Positions 45,633-56,870 of a DNA stretch of 64,000 bases are shown in pieces. The stretch is from Alicyclobacillus sp. SP_1. Its GTDB lineage: Bacteria; Bacillota; Bacilli; Alicyclobacillales; Alicyclobacillaceae. A model generated the notes under the pieces. That model was not told where the DNA came from. It was given only the letters and a program-made list of their open reading frames with translations, and did no database searches. Position numbers and translations under genes: made by a program. Position 1 is the first letter of the stretch; every line of letters begins with the position of its first letter. Location of the stretch: the NCBI RefSeq assembly GCF_024706985.1, contig NZ_JAMCCX010000010.1:27613-91612 (forward strand). Reading direction: 5' to 3'.

Positions 45633-46388
45633 CTACAGCAGGGGCAAGAGCATTTTCCCTGCAACAACCACAAGCAAAATACCGTAAAACCATTTCACCC
45701 ATTGCGGTTTTGCTCGGTTGGCCATGAATCCCGCGCCAGCCAACTACGCCAGGATCACGGTGCCGACAGTGACGAACAGAAGCTGTGGATCAATGGTCAT
45801 ATGAGCGACATGTCCCAAGAACCCTGAGAAACTTGAAAATGTAACAATGTAAGCCGTCGTGGCCGCCGCCTGTTTGGTTTTATATCCAATCCACATCAGC
45901 ATCGGACTGATGATGAATCCTCCGCCGATTCCCAGCAGCCCGCCCAAAAGACCTGCAAGAGCGGCAACCAGACTTCCGATGATCACGCGTCGGGCAAATG
46001 AGATCTCCTTATCCGAATCGGCCTGATTCGCTACCCACAGCGTACGGACAGCGGCTATCAAAACCATGACCGAAAACGGAATCAGCAGCCATTTGTTTGG
46101 CACATAGGGCGCCAACAGTCCTCCGATCGGTGCAAAGATCAGGGCGCTGATCGCCATGGGCAACCCTCCGCGCCAATCCACCAGTTTTTTGCGCCCATAG
46201 GGGATCAGCGCGATGAGCGTGTTCAACCCGTTCAACAACAACCCCAAGGGAATCACGACATCCTTCAAGCCAAATCCGAGCCAGTGGAAAATCGGAACGT
46301 ACAGCATGCCGCCGCCGAGACCCAACATGGCAAATACAAAGGAAACATTGAGGAAGAGCGAGAGAGGAATGTAGAACGTGCCACAACA
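45633..46388 (-). pseudogene. TauE/SafE-family exporter, broken at both ends
   Basis: The membrane protein core is clear: IPLSLFLNVSFVFAMLGLGG, PLGLLLNGLNTLIALIPYGR, KKLVDWRGGLPMAISALIFA and GLLGGLLGIGGGFIISPMLM. At 45744 an in-frame TAG ends the frame, yet the same register carries on with GFMANRAKPQWVKWFYGILL to a second TAG at 45633, which matches the usual family C-terminus. At the 5' side the natural start is lost where an IS21 fragment begins near 46390. Sulfite/sulfonate export is the usual family role. Confidence 0.75.
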
Positions 46389-46510
46389 AGAGTATATCCG
46401 AATATCTACGTGAGAAGTGGGATTGTTCGGTTCAGGAAATTGCACAGCGGTTGCAGATGAATTGGCGCACCGCCAAGAAATACGCGAAGTTCGCGGAGGT
46501 ACATCGAATC
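46386..46510 (+). pseudogene. IS21-family IstA transposase, N-terminal fragment
   Basis: The plus strand reads EYLREKWDCSVQEIAQRLQM then NWRTAKKYAKFAEV, the helix-turn-helix start of IS21 IstA proteins. It is cut off after about 40 residues. It sits between the TauE relic and the HicB-like gene and probably marks the junction that removed the TauE start. A C-terminal IstA relic lies at 61.2-61.5 kb. Confidence 0.65.
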
Positions 46511-46867
46511 TCACCTGACGGGTTCTTCCGAGGAACGGGACACTTTTCTCGGTTGCTGGATTCCAACGGCGCTTGAGAGTTGATAGAGGATGTATTGGTT
46601 CAAACTCACATCCTCCCCGGCTGCTTTTTCGACGAGAAGCTTATGGAGTGTACGGGGCACGCGCACATTAAATTTTCCCGAAAACGCAATGGCCAAATCA
46701 CGGGTCGGCTCCGGAATGGAATGCCCAAGCTCCAACGAGACCTCAAGCCATCCGCGTTTGGCATCTTCAATCATGGCAACGGCCTCTTCAACCGTTTCGC
46801 CCTGGCTCAGGCAACCGGGGAAATCTCCTCCCTTCAATAATTCGATGGCACGCTCCACGTAGATCAC
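46511..46867 (-). CDS. hicB: HicB-family antitoxin-like protein, possibly 5'-truncated
   Basis: About 118 residues from the GTG at 46867. The HicB core GGDFPGCLSQGETVEEAVAM followed by IEDAKRGWLEVSLELGHSIP is clear, then a ribbon-helix-helix-type DNA-binding end (KFNVRVPRTLHKLLVEKAAG, SLNQYILYQLSSA). Such proteins neutralise a HicA toxin or act alone. No hicA is present. The frame runs upstream into the truncated MFS gene without an ATG or ribosome binding site, so the original start may be lost. The tail after SSAVG could be foreign. Confidence 0.65.
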   Translation of the reverse strand: MIYVERAIELLKGGDFPGCLSQGETVEEAVAMIEDAKRGWLEVSLELGHSIPEPTRDLAIAFSGKFNVRVPRTLHKLLVEKAAGEDVSLNQYILYQLSSAVGIQQPRKVSRSSEEPVR

Positions 46868-46896
46868 TTTGATGTAAGGGCGATGATAGGGTACGG

Positions 46897-47682
46897 CTAA
46901 TTTTTTCTGTTCTTTGACGTAGACGTAATGGCAGCATCCACAGCCTGCAACAAAAGCAACGCGCCAATCACCCGAGATTTGAGAATGAATTGCAATGTTT
47001 CCCGAGAAGCCGCGCCGATACCCTTGGCGGACTCCGGTGACTTGGCGAGTGAAGCTATAGGCCCCATTACCCAAATTGCCGCCACAGAAAGGATAAAGGT
47101 TCCGCCATCCAAAAAAAACGGTAGTTGCCGACCGCCCAATCCAATTAAAAGGCCAGCGACTGTGGGGCCAACCATGGAAGCGATTTGGCTCGACAGCGAG
47201 AGTAGGGCATTAGCTGGCACAAGATCGTCAGCGCGAACAATCTGAGGGATTGCCGCTGCCCGAGCGGGTTTGAAAAAGGACGCTGCACTGGCTTCCACGA
47301 ACGCTAACACGATGAGGGTCCAAGCTTGCACATGCGGCGCTCCTAATATTATCCCGAATACGAATAACGTGAGCATCCGAATGAGGTCACTGACCATCAT
47401 AACCGTTCGTCTATTCATACGATCCACGATAGAACCGGCCACAAAGCTTAAGAGCAATGGAGGCAAGGCTGTTGCCGCGCTGGTCATGCCCAAAATGAGC
47501 GCAGAGCCGGTGACAACGTAAGCCATCCACGGCAAGGCAACGATAAATAACGCGTCGCCAAATACCGACAATGTTTGGCCGGACCACAGCCAGGAGTACC
47601 GGGGGTACTGTTTAAGAATGAGAAATCCGCTCTGCTGACGGGGCTCTTTCGAGCCGGAAACACCAAGGCTCTCCGTTTTCAT
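46897..47682 (-). pseudogene. MFS transporter, C-terminally truncated
   Basis: From the ATG at 47682 the protein has 261 residues: WSGQTLSVFGDALFIVALPW, SFVAGSIVDRMNRRTVMMVS with the MFS motif A, and about six to seven membrane helices. MFS permeases of this enterobactin-exporter-like group have about 400 residues; here the sequence breaks after RVIGALLLLQAVDAAIT and passes into the HicB-like gene. It overlaps the upstream SPASM gene by ATGA, so the two once formed an operon. Confidence 0.75.
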
Positions 47683-48101
47683 ACCTCTTCCTCTCCTGTT
47701 TGACGCAGAATCGCCATCGAATCCTTGTCGGAGTTCGGATGATAAGGTCCTGATAACGCGTGCCAACAGTGAGGGTCATCAGCCAAATAGTCACCCGTGT
47801 AACTAAAGGCCACCCCGCGACATCCGCCACAATGGTACAGAAAGGGACAACTGATGCATCTTCCTCGTAATTGACTACGGTCACGCAATGTTTGAACGAC
47901 TTCTGACGTATCCCAAATCACGGAGAATGGTTGCGTATGAACATTGCCAACGGAGATGGGCAACATCACACATGGTGTTACCCACCCCTCCGGGATGATG
48001 TATCCTTGGGCCACACCCGCTTGACACCCTCGAAATCCCTCCTGTGTGACCAACCCCGGATCGACCAGCACCATTTGGGCGAGATGGCTGGCAAAGCGCA
48101 T
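47679..48101 (-). pseudogene. Radical SAM protein, SPASM-domain fragment
   Basis: The frame encodes GCQAGVAQGYIIPEGWVTPC, ISVGNVHTQPFSVIWDTS and RGRCISCPFLYHCGGCRGVA, the Cys-rich SPASM domain that binds auxiliary iron-sulfur clusters. The radical SAM core with CxxxCxxC is missing; a stop lies just upstream of the first Met. It overlaps the MFS start. Radical SAM/SPASM enzyme plus MFS exporter is an arrangement seen in peptide modification clusters, so this may be the remnant of one. Confidence 0.75.
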
Positions 48102-48203
48102 ACGGCCCGCAAATTCCCTCTTTTATGATACACGGTTCTCGGCATACGTAAATGGGTATCGTAAATATTTTGAGCAAAACATCCACCTTACGGCGTTGTC
48201 GAC

Positions 48204-48338
48204 AAGACATAGTGGCACGAATTTGCCGCGTTCCACTTGGTTGCTCCGTTGCCAGACGTTGTCGCCGGTCAGATTCATGTGTTCCCAACCGAGTGGTGAC
48301 CGATGCAGGCAGCGAAAAACGGTGTGAACCTGCCGTAA
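48204..48338 (-). pseudogene. Tn3-family transposase, C-terminal fragment
   Basis: The minus strand reads [20 protein letters not shown] then KFVPLC. SPLGWEHINLTGDY-W is the hallmark end of Tn3-family TnpA. Only about 40 codons remain. It lies next to the radical SAM relic and shows that a Tn3-type transposon once ended here. Confidence 0.7.
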
Positions 48339-48393
48339 AAGTTGCCATGGACAAACTAATTCACATAATCTAGAAAATGCTTGGCGGACAAGG

Positions 48394-48420
48394 AAGGCCC
48401 GATCCCATAGATCGAGCCTT
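48394..48420 (-). terminator. Hairpin downstream of rlmD, likely terminator
   Basis: AAGGCTCGATC pairs with GATCGGGCCTT around TATGG with one mismatch on the minus strand, about 35 nt after the rlmD stop. The T tract is weak (CCTT repeats). Confidence 0.5.
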
Positions 48421-48454
48421 CTCCTCTGCGTCGGCAATTCCCATCCCTCGATTT

Positions 48455-49831
48455 TTAGTCCACCCTATATGTTGATATACAGCACTCCACATGGCTAGTT
48501 TGCGGAAACATGTCCACCGGCTGAACCATGTCCAGTGCGTAGTCTGTTGCAGTCAGAGCAGCGAGATCGCGCGCAAGCGTTGCCGGATTGCACGAAACAT
48601 AGATTATAGACCGAGGCCGCAGAGCCAAGAGAGCGGCCAGTGCGGGTTGAGGGAGGCCTTTACGCGGCGGATCGACCACGACCGTATCAAACTTCTCGCC
48701 TCGTGCGATGCGCTCTGGCAGCCAATCTTCGACCGCAGCAGAGACAAAGCGCACATTGGACACGCCATTCTCCATAGCATTGGCATGGGCGTCCGCAATG
48801 TTGCTTTCCAGATAGTCCACTCCGACCACTTCGCTGCTGACCTCGGCGAGCAACAAACTCATCGTCCCCACGCCACAGAACGCGTCCAGCACCCGCCCGG
48901 GTGACGCTTCGCGGAGAGCAGCGCGGACGGTCTCGTAGAGATGCGGTGTTTGATAATGATTGACTTGCAGAAAGGACCTCAGCGAGAGCTGATAGGTCCG
49001 GCCAAGGATACGCTCTGTGAGGCGTTCCGGCCCCGCCAAAACATCCAGTGTCTGTCCGTAAGGGGTGGCGGCGAAACGTCGCTGCACGGTGATAGCCGCC
49101 GTCCACACACCGTGATGGCGCCCTGAATGCCGTTCATAGAAACGCAAGAGCCTCTCTGCGACCGCTTCACGCCACCCGTCCACAGACCAGATGACGGCGA
49201 GCGCCCCTGTGCTGCCCGACTCGCGCAAGCTCAGGTGATGGACGGCAGAGGCGAGCTGCTCTGGCCACGTGGCCATCTCGTCGCGAATCTGCGACCAGAG
49301 CATCTCCATCTCCGTCGATATGAGGTGGCAGGTGGGGGTCTCCACCATGTCGTGCGATCCGCTATGGTAAAACCCAAACTGCAGCCGACCGAGGGCTTTG
49401 TTCCAGGCGACGGGTATCTGGACGTGATTGCGGTAGCGGTGGGCGAACGGAGACGCGAGCGTTCGGCGCACACTTTGCTCTTGGTGTAGCGCGCGGCGCA
49501 ACTGACCTGCCGTCACCTGGCGCTTGTGCTCCAGTTGCTCCGCGTATTCCATATGCTGCAACTGGCACCCGCCGCAACGGCCGAACACAGGGCAGACTGG
49601 CTCGTCCCGCTGTTGCGCAAACTCTCCTTGTATTTCGACGAGTTCTGCACGGAGAAAGTTGCGATGTGCCGAAGTGACGCGAATTTGGGCGAATTCCCCC
49701 GGCAATAATTGCGGGACAAATACGGTCAACGGGCCAATTTTAGCAACCCCGTCGCCGTCATCGTTCAAGCGCGTGGCCGTGACCTGCGCCAATTGTCCCA
49801 CCCAGCCTGCCCGTGCGTCCGACTTGGTCAT
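48455..49831 (-). CDS. rlmD: 23S rRNA (uracil-C5)-methyltransferase, RlmD/RumA family
   Basis: A protein of 458 residues. An N-terminal TRAM domain ([20 protein letters not shown]) is followed by the iron-sulfur cysteines [15 protein letters not shown], the SAM-binding [19 protein letters not shown] and [11 protein letters not shown], and the catalytic [11 protein letters not shown] with the nucleophilic Cys. It methylates uridine in 23S rRNA (U747 and/or U1939 depending on the paralogue). It overlaps the end of gatB by ATGA and is the last gene of the gatCAB operon. Confidence 0.93.
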   Translation of the reverse strand: MTKSDARAGWVGQLAQVTATRLNDDGDGVAKIGPLTVFVPQLLPGEFAQIRVTSAHRNFLRAELVEIQGEFAQQRDEPVCPVFGRCGGCQLQHMEYAEQLEHKRQVTAGQLRRALHQEQSVRRTLASPFAHRYRNHVQIPVAWNKALGRLQFGFYHSGSHDMVETPTCHLISTEMEMLWSQIRDEMATWPEQLASAVHHLSLRESGSTGALAVIWSVDGWREAVAERLLRFYERHSGRHHGVWTAAITVQRRFAATPYGQTLDVLAGPERLTERILGRTYQLSLRSFLQVNHYQTPHLYETVRAALREASPGRVLDAFCGVGTMSLLLAEVSSEVVGVDYLESNIADAHANAMENGVSNVRFVSAAVEDWLPERIARGEKFDTVVVDPPRKGLPQPALAALLALRPRSIIYVSCNPATLARDLAALTATDYALDMVQPVDMFPQTSHVECCISTYRVD

Positions 49832-51267
49832 CCTTTCTTGCCTGCCAATTTTTCCAGCAAAAGCTTGTTCACGATACCCGGATTGGCCTGCCCTTTGGTC
49901 GCTTTCATGGTCTGCCCAACCAGCGCCGCCAGTGCTTTCTCTTTGCCACCCAAATAGTCTTCGACCGACTTTGGATTGTTGGCAAGGACTTCATCGAGAA
50001 TGCTCCCTAGGGCCGACTCGTCACTGAGTTGAACCATCCCCCGCTCTTCAATGATGGCTGCGGCAGATTTTCCGGACTCCGCCATCAGCCGAAATACTTC
50101 GCGGCCCTGCTTGAGCGAAATTCGGTTTGACTCAATCTCGCCAATCAACGCCGCCAATTGCGCGGGTGAAACTGGGCTCTGGTCCATCGTGCGGTGGGTC
50201 GAATTCAGGTAGGCGAGCAAATCACCCATCACCCAATTGCTGGCTGTCTTCGCTGGCACCCCACCTGCAATCAGTTCCTCAAAATATCGCGCTACTTCCA
50301 CTTCTGCCGTCAGCACCCCAGCGTCGTAAGCGGACAGCTCGTAGTCCCTGCGGTAGCGTGCCATCTTCGCCTGCGGCAACTCTGGAATCTGCGCACGGGC
50401 GCTCTCCATCCAGACATCGTCAATGTGGACGCGAACTAAATCCGGATCGGCAAAATAACGGTAATCATGCGCTTCTTCCTTAGAGCGCATCGACAGCGTG
50501 GTCTGAGTCGCTTCGTCGAATCGGCGCGTTTCTTGCACAACCGTGCCACCGCTACTGAGCACCGCAGTCTGGCGTACGACTTCGTGTTCCAGACCGCGCT
50601 CCACATTGCGAAAGGAGTTCATGTTCTTCAACTCTGCCTTGTTTCCGAATGTCTCGGAACCCAGCGGCCGGAGAGAAATGTTAGCATCGCAGCGGAGCGA
50701 ACCTTCTTCCATCTTGCAGTCGGACACGCGGCAGTATAGAAGGATGGAGCGAAGCGCTTCGAGATACAATCGTGCTTCCTCTGGAGACCGGATGTCGGGC
50801 TCGGAGACAATCTCCACCAAGGGCACCCCAGTGCGGTTGTAGTCGACCAGCGTATGCGTACCATCGATGGAATGGGTGGACTTCCCCGCATCCTCTTCGA
50901 GATGCAAACGCGTAATGCCAATCCGCTTCTCCACCCCTCCAACCTCAATCGTCACATAGCCGTGCTCTCCTATCGGACGATCGTACTGGGAAATTTGATA
51001 GCCCTTCGGCAGGTCTGGATAAAAATAGTTTTTCCTGTCAAATTTATTGTCTTGATTGATGTGGCAGTGGAGTGCCAATGCAGCCCGCAACGCCAAATCC
51101 ACGGCTTCCTCATTGAGCACGGGAAGAGTCCCTGGATGACCGAGACAAACGGGGCAGACATGGGTGTTTGGCTCCGCACCCGATGCGTTCCTGCAGCCGC
51201 AGAAGATCTTTGTCTTCGTTTTCAACTCCACATGAACTTCCAGACCGATGACGGTTTCGTAGTTCAT
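49828..51267 (-). CDS. gatB: Asp-tRNA(Asn)/Glu-tRNA(Gln) amidotransferase subunit B
   Basis: A protein of 479 residues. The kinase-like cradle domain shows [40 protein letters not shown] with the zinc Cys, [20 protein letters not shown] and [13 protein letters not shown]; the C-terminal YqeY-like tail binds tRNA and ends near [17 protein letters not shown]. It phosphorylates and then amidates misacylated Glu-tRNA(Gln) or Asp-tRNA(Asn) with GatA and GatC. Overlaps gatA by ATGA. Confidence 0.97.
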   Translation of the reverse strand: MNYETVIGLEVHVELKTKTKIFCGCRNASGAEPNTHVCPVCLGHPGTLPVLNEEAVDLALRAALALHCHINQDNKFDRKNYFYPDLPKGYQISQYDRPIGEHGYVTIEVGGVEKRIGITRLHLEEDAGKSTHSIDGTHTLVDYNRTGVPLVEIVSEPDIRSPEEARLYLEALRSILLYCRVSDCKMEEGSLRCDANISLRPLGSETFGNKAELKNMNSFRNVERGLEHEVVRQTAVLSSGGTVVQETRRFDEATQTTLSMRSKEEAHDYRYFADPDLVRVHIDDVWMESARAQIPELPQAKMARYRRDYELSAYDAGVLTAEVEVARYFEELIAGGVPAKTASNWVMGDLLAYLNSTHRTMDQSPVSPAQLAALIGEIESNRISLKQGREVFRLMAESGKSAAAIIEERGMVQLSDESALGSILDEVLANNPKSVEDYLGGKEKALAALVGQTMKATKGQANPGIVNKLLLEKLAGKKG

Positions 51268-52730
51268 TGGCCCACCTCCTCGCTGCCGAGGGATCGCTCA
51301 AAACCACGCATCTGCTCGTAAGCGTAGGCGACCCGCAACAAAGTTTTTTCCGCAAACGCTTGGCCCACCAGTTGAAGCCCCACCGGAAGTCCGTCGACGG
51401 CTCCACAAGGCACGCTGATACTCGGCAGTCCCGCCAAATTCGCGGGAATCGTAAAGATGTCGTTCAGGTACATCTGTAGCGGATTGTCCACTTTTTCGCC
51501 GATAGCAAACGCGGGCGTTGGCACCGTGGGACTGGCAATCACGTCACAGGTCGCGAATGCCTCCGTGAAATCCTGGCGAATCAGCGTGCGCATCTTTTGC
51601 GCACGCAAGTAGTATGCGTCGTAATATCCACTCGACAGCGCGTAGGTGCCAATCATAATGCGGCGCTTGACCTCTCGACCAAAGCCTTCGCTGCGCGACT
51701 TCTCGTACATGTCAAGAAGCGTCGCTGCCTCCACGCGCCGGCCATAACGGACCCCATCATAGCGTGCGAGATTCGACGATGCTTCTGCGGGCGCCAACAA
51801 ATAGTACGTGGCAACGGCGTAGTCTAAGTGCGGAAGGTCCATCTCTACCAGTTCTGCCCCCGCGTCTTTGAGAACCTCCATGGCCTTCTGAAATGCAGCA
51901 GCAACTCCTGCGTCCACGCCTCCATCGACCGCATGCCTGAGCACGCCCACACGGAGGCCACGAACGCCAGCCGCAAGGTCTTCATCGAAGCGCTCCGCCT
52001 TGCGCTGGGTGGACGTGGAATCGAGCGGATCGAACCCACAAATCGCATTCAACACGATGGCCGCATCTTCAACCGTCTGTGTGAACGGGCCAATTTGGTC
52101 GAGAGACGATGCAAAAGCGATGAGACCATAGCGTGACACCCGGCCATAGGTCGGCTTGACACCGACCACCCCACAAAAAGCTGCCGGTTGACGAATGGAA
52201 CCGCCCGTGTCTGAGCCGAGCGCAAATGGAACCATGTTCGCCGCCACAGCTGCCGCAGAACCTCCGCTCGATCCGCCAGGCACATGTCCCACCCGGTGCG
52301 GATTGTGGGTCACTTGAAAGGCGGAAGTCTCTGTGGAGGAACCCATGGCGAACTCATCCATATTCGTCTTGCCGACCAAGACACCGCCTGCCCCTTCAAG
52401 GCGATGCAACACGGTGGCGCTATACGGCGGTATGTAGTTTTCGAGAATCCGACTGGCCGCGGTCGTGCGTAGGCCTTCTGTACAGATGTTGTCCTTGAGT
52501 GCGTAAGGAATACCAAACAGTGGCTGTGGCCCGCTACGCTCCACCTGCTCAGTCTCGGTTTCATCCAGCCGCTTTGCGGCGGCCAGCGCTTGCTCGCGAT
52601 CAACCGTCAAAAAGGCGCCAATCTGACCATCGTGTGCGTCAATCTGCTGCAAAGCTTTGGCGACCCATTCGGACGGCTTGGTCTCGCGCTTCGCAAGGGA
52701 CTCTTGAATCTGCTTCACTGTTTCCATCAA
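51264..52730 (-). CDS. gatA: Asp-tRNA(Asn)/Glu-tRNA(Gln) amidotransferase subunit A
   Basis: A protein of 488 residues of the amidase signature family. The catalytic triad is visible: Lys in [13 protein letters not shown], the cis-Ser and Ser nucleophile in [14 protein letters not shown] preceded by [14 protein letters not shown]. It releases ammonia from glutamine for GatB. Start TTG at 52730 has a GGAGGG at 9 nt; ATG at 52727 is also possible. It follows gatC by 5 nt. Confidence 0.97.
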   Translation of the reverse strand: MMETVKQIQESLAKRETKPSEWVAKALQQIDAHDGQIGAFLTVDREQALAAAKRLDETETEQVERSGPQPLFGIPYALKDNICTEGLRTTAASRILENYIPPYSATVLHRLEGAGGVLVGKTNMDEFAMGSSTETSAFQVTHNPHRVGHVPGGSSGGSAAAVAANMVPFALGSDTGGSIRQPAAFCGVVGVKPTYGRVSRYGLIAFASSLDQIGPFTQTVEDAAIVLNAICGFDPLDSTSTQRKAERFDEDLAAGVRGLRVGVLRHAVDGGVDAGVAAAFQKAMEVLKDAGAELVEMDLPHLDYAVATYYLLAPAEASSNLARYDGVRYGRRVEAATLLDMYEKSRSEGFGREVKRRIMIGTYALSSGYYDAYYLRAQKMRTLIRQDFTEAFATCDVIASPTVPTPAFAIGEKVDNPLQMYLNDIFTIPANLAGLPSISVPCGAVDGLPVGLQLVGQAFAEKTLLRVAYAYEQMRGFERSLGSEEVGQ

Positions 52731-52735
52731 TGATG

Positions 52736-53026
52736 TTAGCCCTCCAATACAGCCGGAACGCGGATTTGTCCTTCGTCGCTGTCCGGCGCGTTGCGCAGTG
52801 CTTCTTCTCGCGCCAGTGAAGGTTTCGGAGAATCCACGCGCAGTGCGTTCGTCAATAGCTGAGAGTGACTTGTTGGCTCGACATCTTCTAAAGACACTTT
52901 TTGAAGTTGCTGAGCGTAACTCAAAATATCGTTTAATTCAGGAGCCATCGCGTGAACTTCTTCGTCCGTCATGGCCAATCTCGCGAGTTTGGCCACTTGC
53001 CGAACGGTATCCTCTGTAATATCCAT
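52736..53026 (-). CDS. gatC: Asp-tRNA(Asn)/Glu-tRNA(Gln) amidotransferase subunit C
   Basis: About 96 residues from the ATG at 53026, which follows AAGGAGGAAGATA. The family pattern is present: [52 protein letters not shown] and the end [16 protein letters not shown] (read [18 protein letters not shown]). GatC stabilises the GatAB complex. First gene of gatCAB-rlmD. A longer frame upstream has no support. Confidence 0.95.
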   Translation of the reverse strand: MDITEDTVRQVAKLARLAMTDEEVHAMAPELNDILSYAQQLQKVSLEDVEPTSHSQLLTNALRVDSPKPSLAREEALRNAPDSDEGQIRVPAVLEG

Positions 53027-53169
53027 TATCTTCCTCCTTATCGGTGCAGACAATTTCCCTGCCATGGGTGTCTCTCAGTGTTCGCTGGAGATGGAATGCA
53101 ACGTGTCAAGAGACGATGAACGGTATCCTGCCGGAACTGCCCGATGTCCACTGGACATTCAATTGTTGC

Positions 53170-53178
53170 ATTATATCA
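53170..53178 (-). promoter_or_regulatory. Extended -10 promoter of gatCAB
   Basis: TGATATAAT on the minus strand (TGnTATAAT), about 145 nt upstream of gatC; no good -35. Upstream of it CAGCCCTTCCCC and GGGAAAGGGCTG form a long-loop inverted repeat that could also help end tagO transcription. Confidence 0.45.
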
Positions 53179-53270
53179 CACAGCCCTTTCCCATCTGCGG
53201 CCTTCTCGGGCAACACACTGGGGAAGGGCTGAATGGATAGATTCGATGGATACGCTCGGCACAAACTCAC

Positions 53271-54233
53271 TCAGTGGACGACCACCAGTTGCACGACAAT
53301 CGACGCGAGTGAGAAGCAAATGCCGAGCAAATACAAAACCGTCACCGTTTGAATCTGCGTCAACCCGGAACGCATGAGGATGTGGAAAGTGTGCCCTTTG
53401 TCCGCAATATGCAGGGGGCGATTTTCGCGCAGACGCCGAAACATCACCCAGACTGTGTCTAAGATGGGGACTCCAAGTGCCAATACGGGTACCATGACGG
53501 AGACCACGGTGGCACTCTTAAAGGCACCGTCAATCGCGATGGCAGCAAGCACAAAACCGAGAAATGTTGCTCCAGCATCACCCATAAAAATGCGGGCCGG
53601 GTGAAAATTGTGACGCAAGAACCCAATCGAGCTACCCACCAGTGCGATGGCAAAGACCGCCATCACCGTCTGACCTTTCAGCAACGCGATAAAAAACAGT
53701 GTGACTGCGGAAATAGCGGCAATACCGGCCGCCAGTCCATCGACACCGTCTAGAAAATTCATCATATTGGTGATGGCTACCACCCACAGGACCGTGCCGA
53801 GCACAGACAGCCACAGAGGGAATGTGTAGTACGTGTGGTTAAAGGGAATCGAAACGCCCACGATGCGAATCTGGTAGAGAACGAGAATCAGCGCGGCAAC
53901 CAACTGCATAACAAACTTTGGCCATGCACGAAAATCTTTTCCGCGGGTCTTGTAGAAGTCGTCTAATACGCCAATCGCGAAGATGACCAGCCCGCCCATG
54001 GCAATGCCCCAAAACGTACTCCCGGCACGCCCAAGCACTCCCGCTGTAATAAGAAATCCACAGTATATAGCCAGACCACCCAGCAAGGGTATCGGCTGAG
54101 TGTGAATTTTTCGTCCATTTGGTTTGTCAACAAATCCGGTTTTCATGGCCAAACGGCGAATGAACGGTACAGAGAAGTAGACAATGGCAAACGCTAAGCC
54201 AAAGCTCAGTAGATAGTACCATGCAGGATGCAT
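53271..54233 (-). CDS. tagO: Undecaprenyl-phosphate GlcNAc-1-phosphate transferase, TagO/WecA type
   Basis: About 320 residues with some 10-11 membrane helices. Catalytic sequences of the MraY/WecA superfamily: KTGFVDKPNGRKIHTQPIPL, VIFAIGVLDDFYKTRGKDF with the paired Asp, NMMNFLDGVDGLAAGIAAIS, and the late HIADKGHTFHILMRSG with the His-rich loop. It starts teichoic acid or other surface-polymer synthesis on the lipid carrier. Start at ATG 54233; nine more codons are open to 54260. Confidence 0.92.
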   Translation of the reverse strand: MHPAWYYLLSFGLAFAIVYFSVPFIRRLAMKTGFVDKPNGRKIHTQPIPLLGGLAIYCGFLITAGVLGRAGSTFWGIAMGGLVIFAIGVLDDFYKTRGKDFRAWPKFVMQLVAALILVLYQIRIVGVSIPFNHTYYTFPLWLSVLGTVLWVVAITNMMNFLDGVDGLAAGIAAISAVTLFFIALLKGQTVMAVFAIALVGSSIGFLRHNFHPARIFMGDAGATFLGFVLAAIAIDGAFKSATVVSVMVPVLALGVPILDTVWVMFRRLRENRPLHIADKGHTFHILMRSGLTQIQTVTVLYLLGICFSLASIVVQLVVVH

Positions 54234-54360
54234 GATGATAAGGGAGCCCCCTATTCGCACGATTCAACCGTTTCAACCCAGCGGCCAAATCTTCGCCAGC
54301 ATTGGCAGAATGCCCGATTCAGCGTGCTGTGAAGCATGTCAAGGCCAGTTCACGTGCTTC

Positions 54361-54388
54361 ATTATATCAGACATATCAAAATCGACAA
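54361..54388 (-). promoter_or_regulatory. Promoter of the tagO-like gene
   Basis: TTGTCG (-35), 16-nt spacer and TATAAT with the extended TGA element on the minus strand; about 120 nt upstream of the start codon. Confidence 0.55.
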
Positions 54389-54530
54389 GATACGAGTTCA
54401 AAGAACAGACATGCCTGCAACGCGTGTTGCATACCTTCAGAGTAGAACCGAATGTCCGTCGCTTGTACTTTCTCCAGTTTCACAGAAGGTCATGCAGAAT
54501 GAGCGGACAAAACCAGACAGGAGGATGACT

Positions 54531-54683
54531 ATGACAAGCCACGAAATCATCGCCGCATGCATCGTCTGCATCCCGATTGCCTTTGCACTCGGACGGTACT
54601 CCACACGCGTCGCCTTTTTTCACAGTCGGGCGGAAGAGACCTTGAGCGTCCCGGAATTTATGCGCAGCAAACAATCCGAATGA
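54531..54683 (+). CDS. Small single-pass membrane protein, function unknown
   Basis: A 50-residue protein: SHEIIAACIVCIPIAFALGR forms one membrane helix, followed by a cytosolic-looking tail (YSTRVAFFHSRAEETLSVPE). AGGAGG ends 6 nt before the ATG at 54531, an optimal spacing. It lies between the convergent end of ligA and the tagO promoter region and is the only plus-strand gene nearby. No family recognised. Confidence 0.6.
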   Translation: MTSHEIIAACIVCIPIAFALGRYSTRVAFFHSRAEETLSVPEFMRSKQSE

Positions 54684-54806
54684 ACATCCGCTTCGCATAA
54701 CCGAGATTGGCGCGCCGTCTGTCTATGAAGGAACGAGCGCGCCTCCACGCTCCCCGTTAAACTCCACCGAAATGGGCAGAAACCGTTCGTCGCCGGACCG
54801 TCAGGC

Positions 54807-56870
<2,064 letters not shown>

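Noticed and set aside
52990..53270. T-box or other riboswitch upstream of gatCAB
   Set aside because: No T-box sequence or specifier arrangement is visible; only a long-loop inverted repeat and a -10 element.
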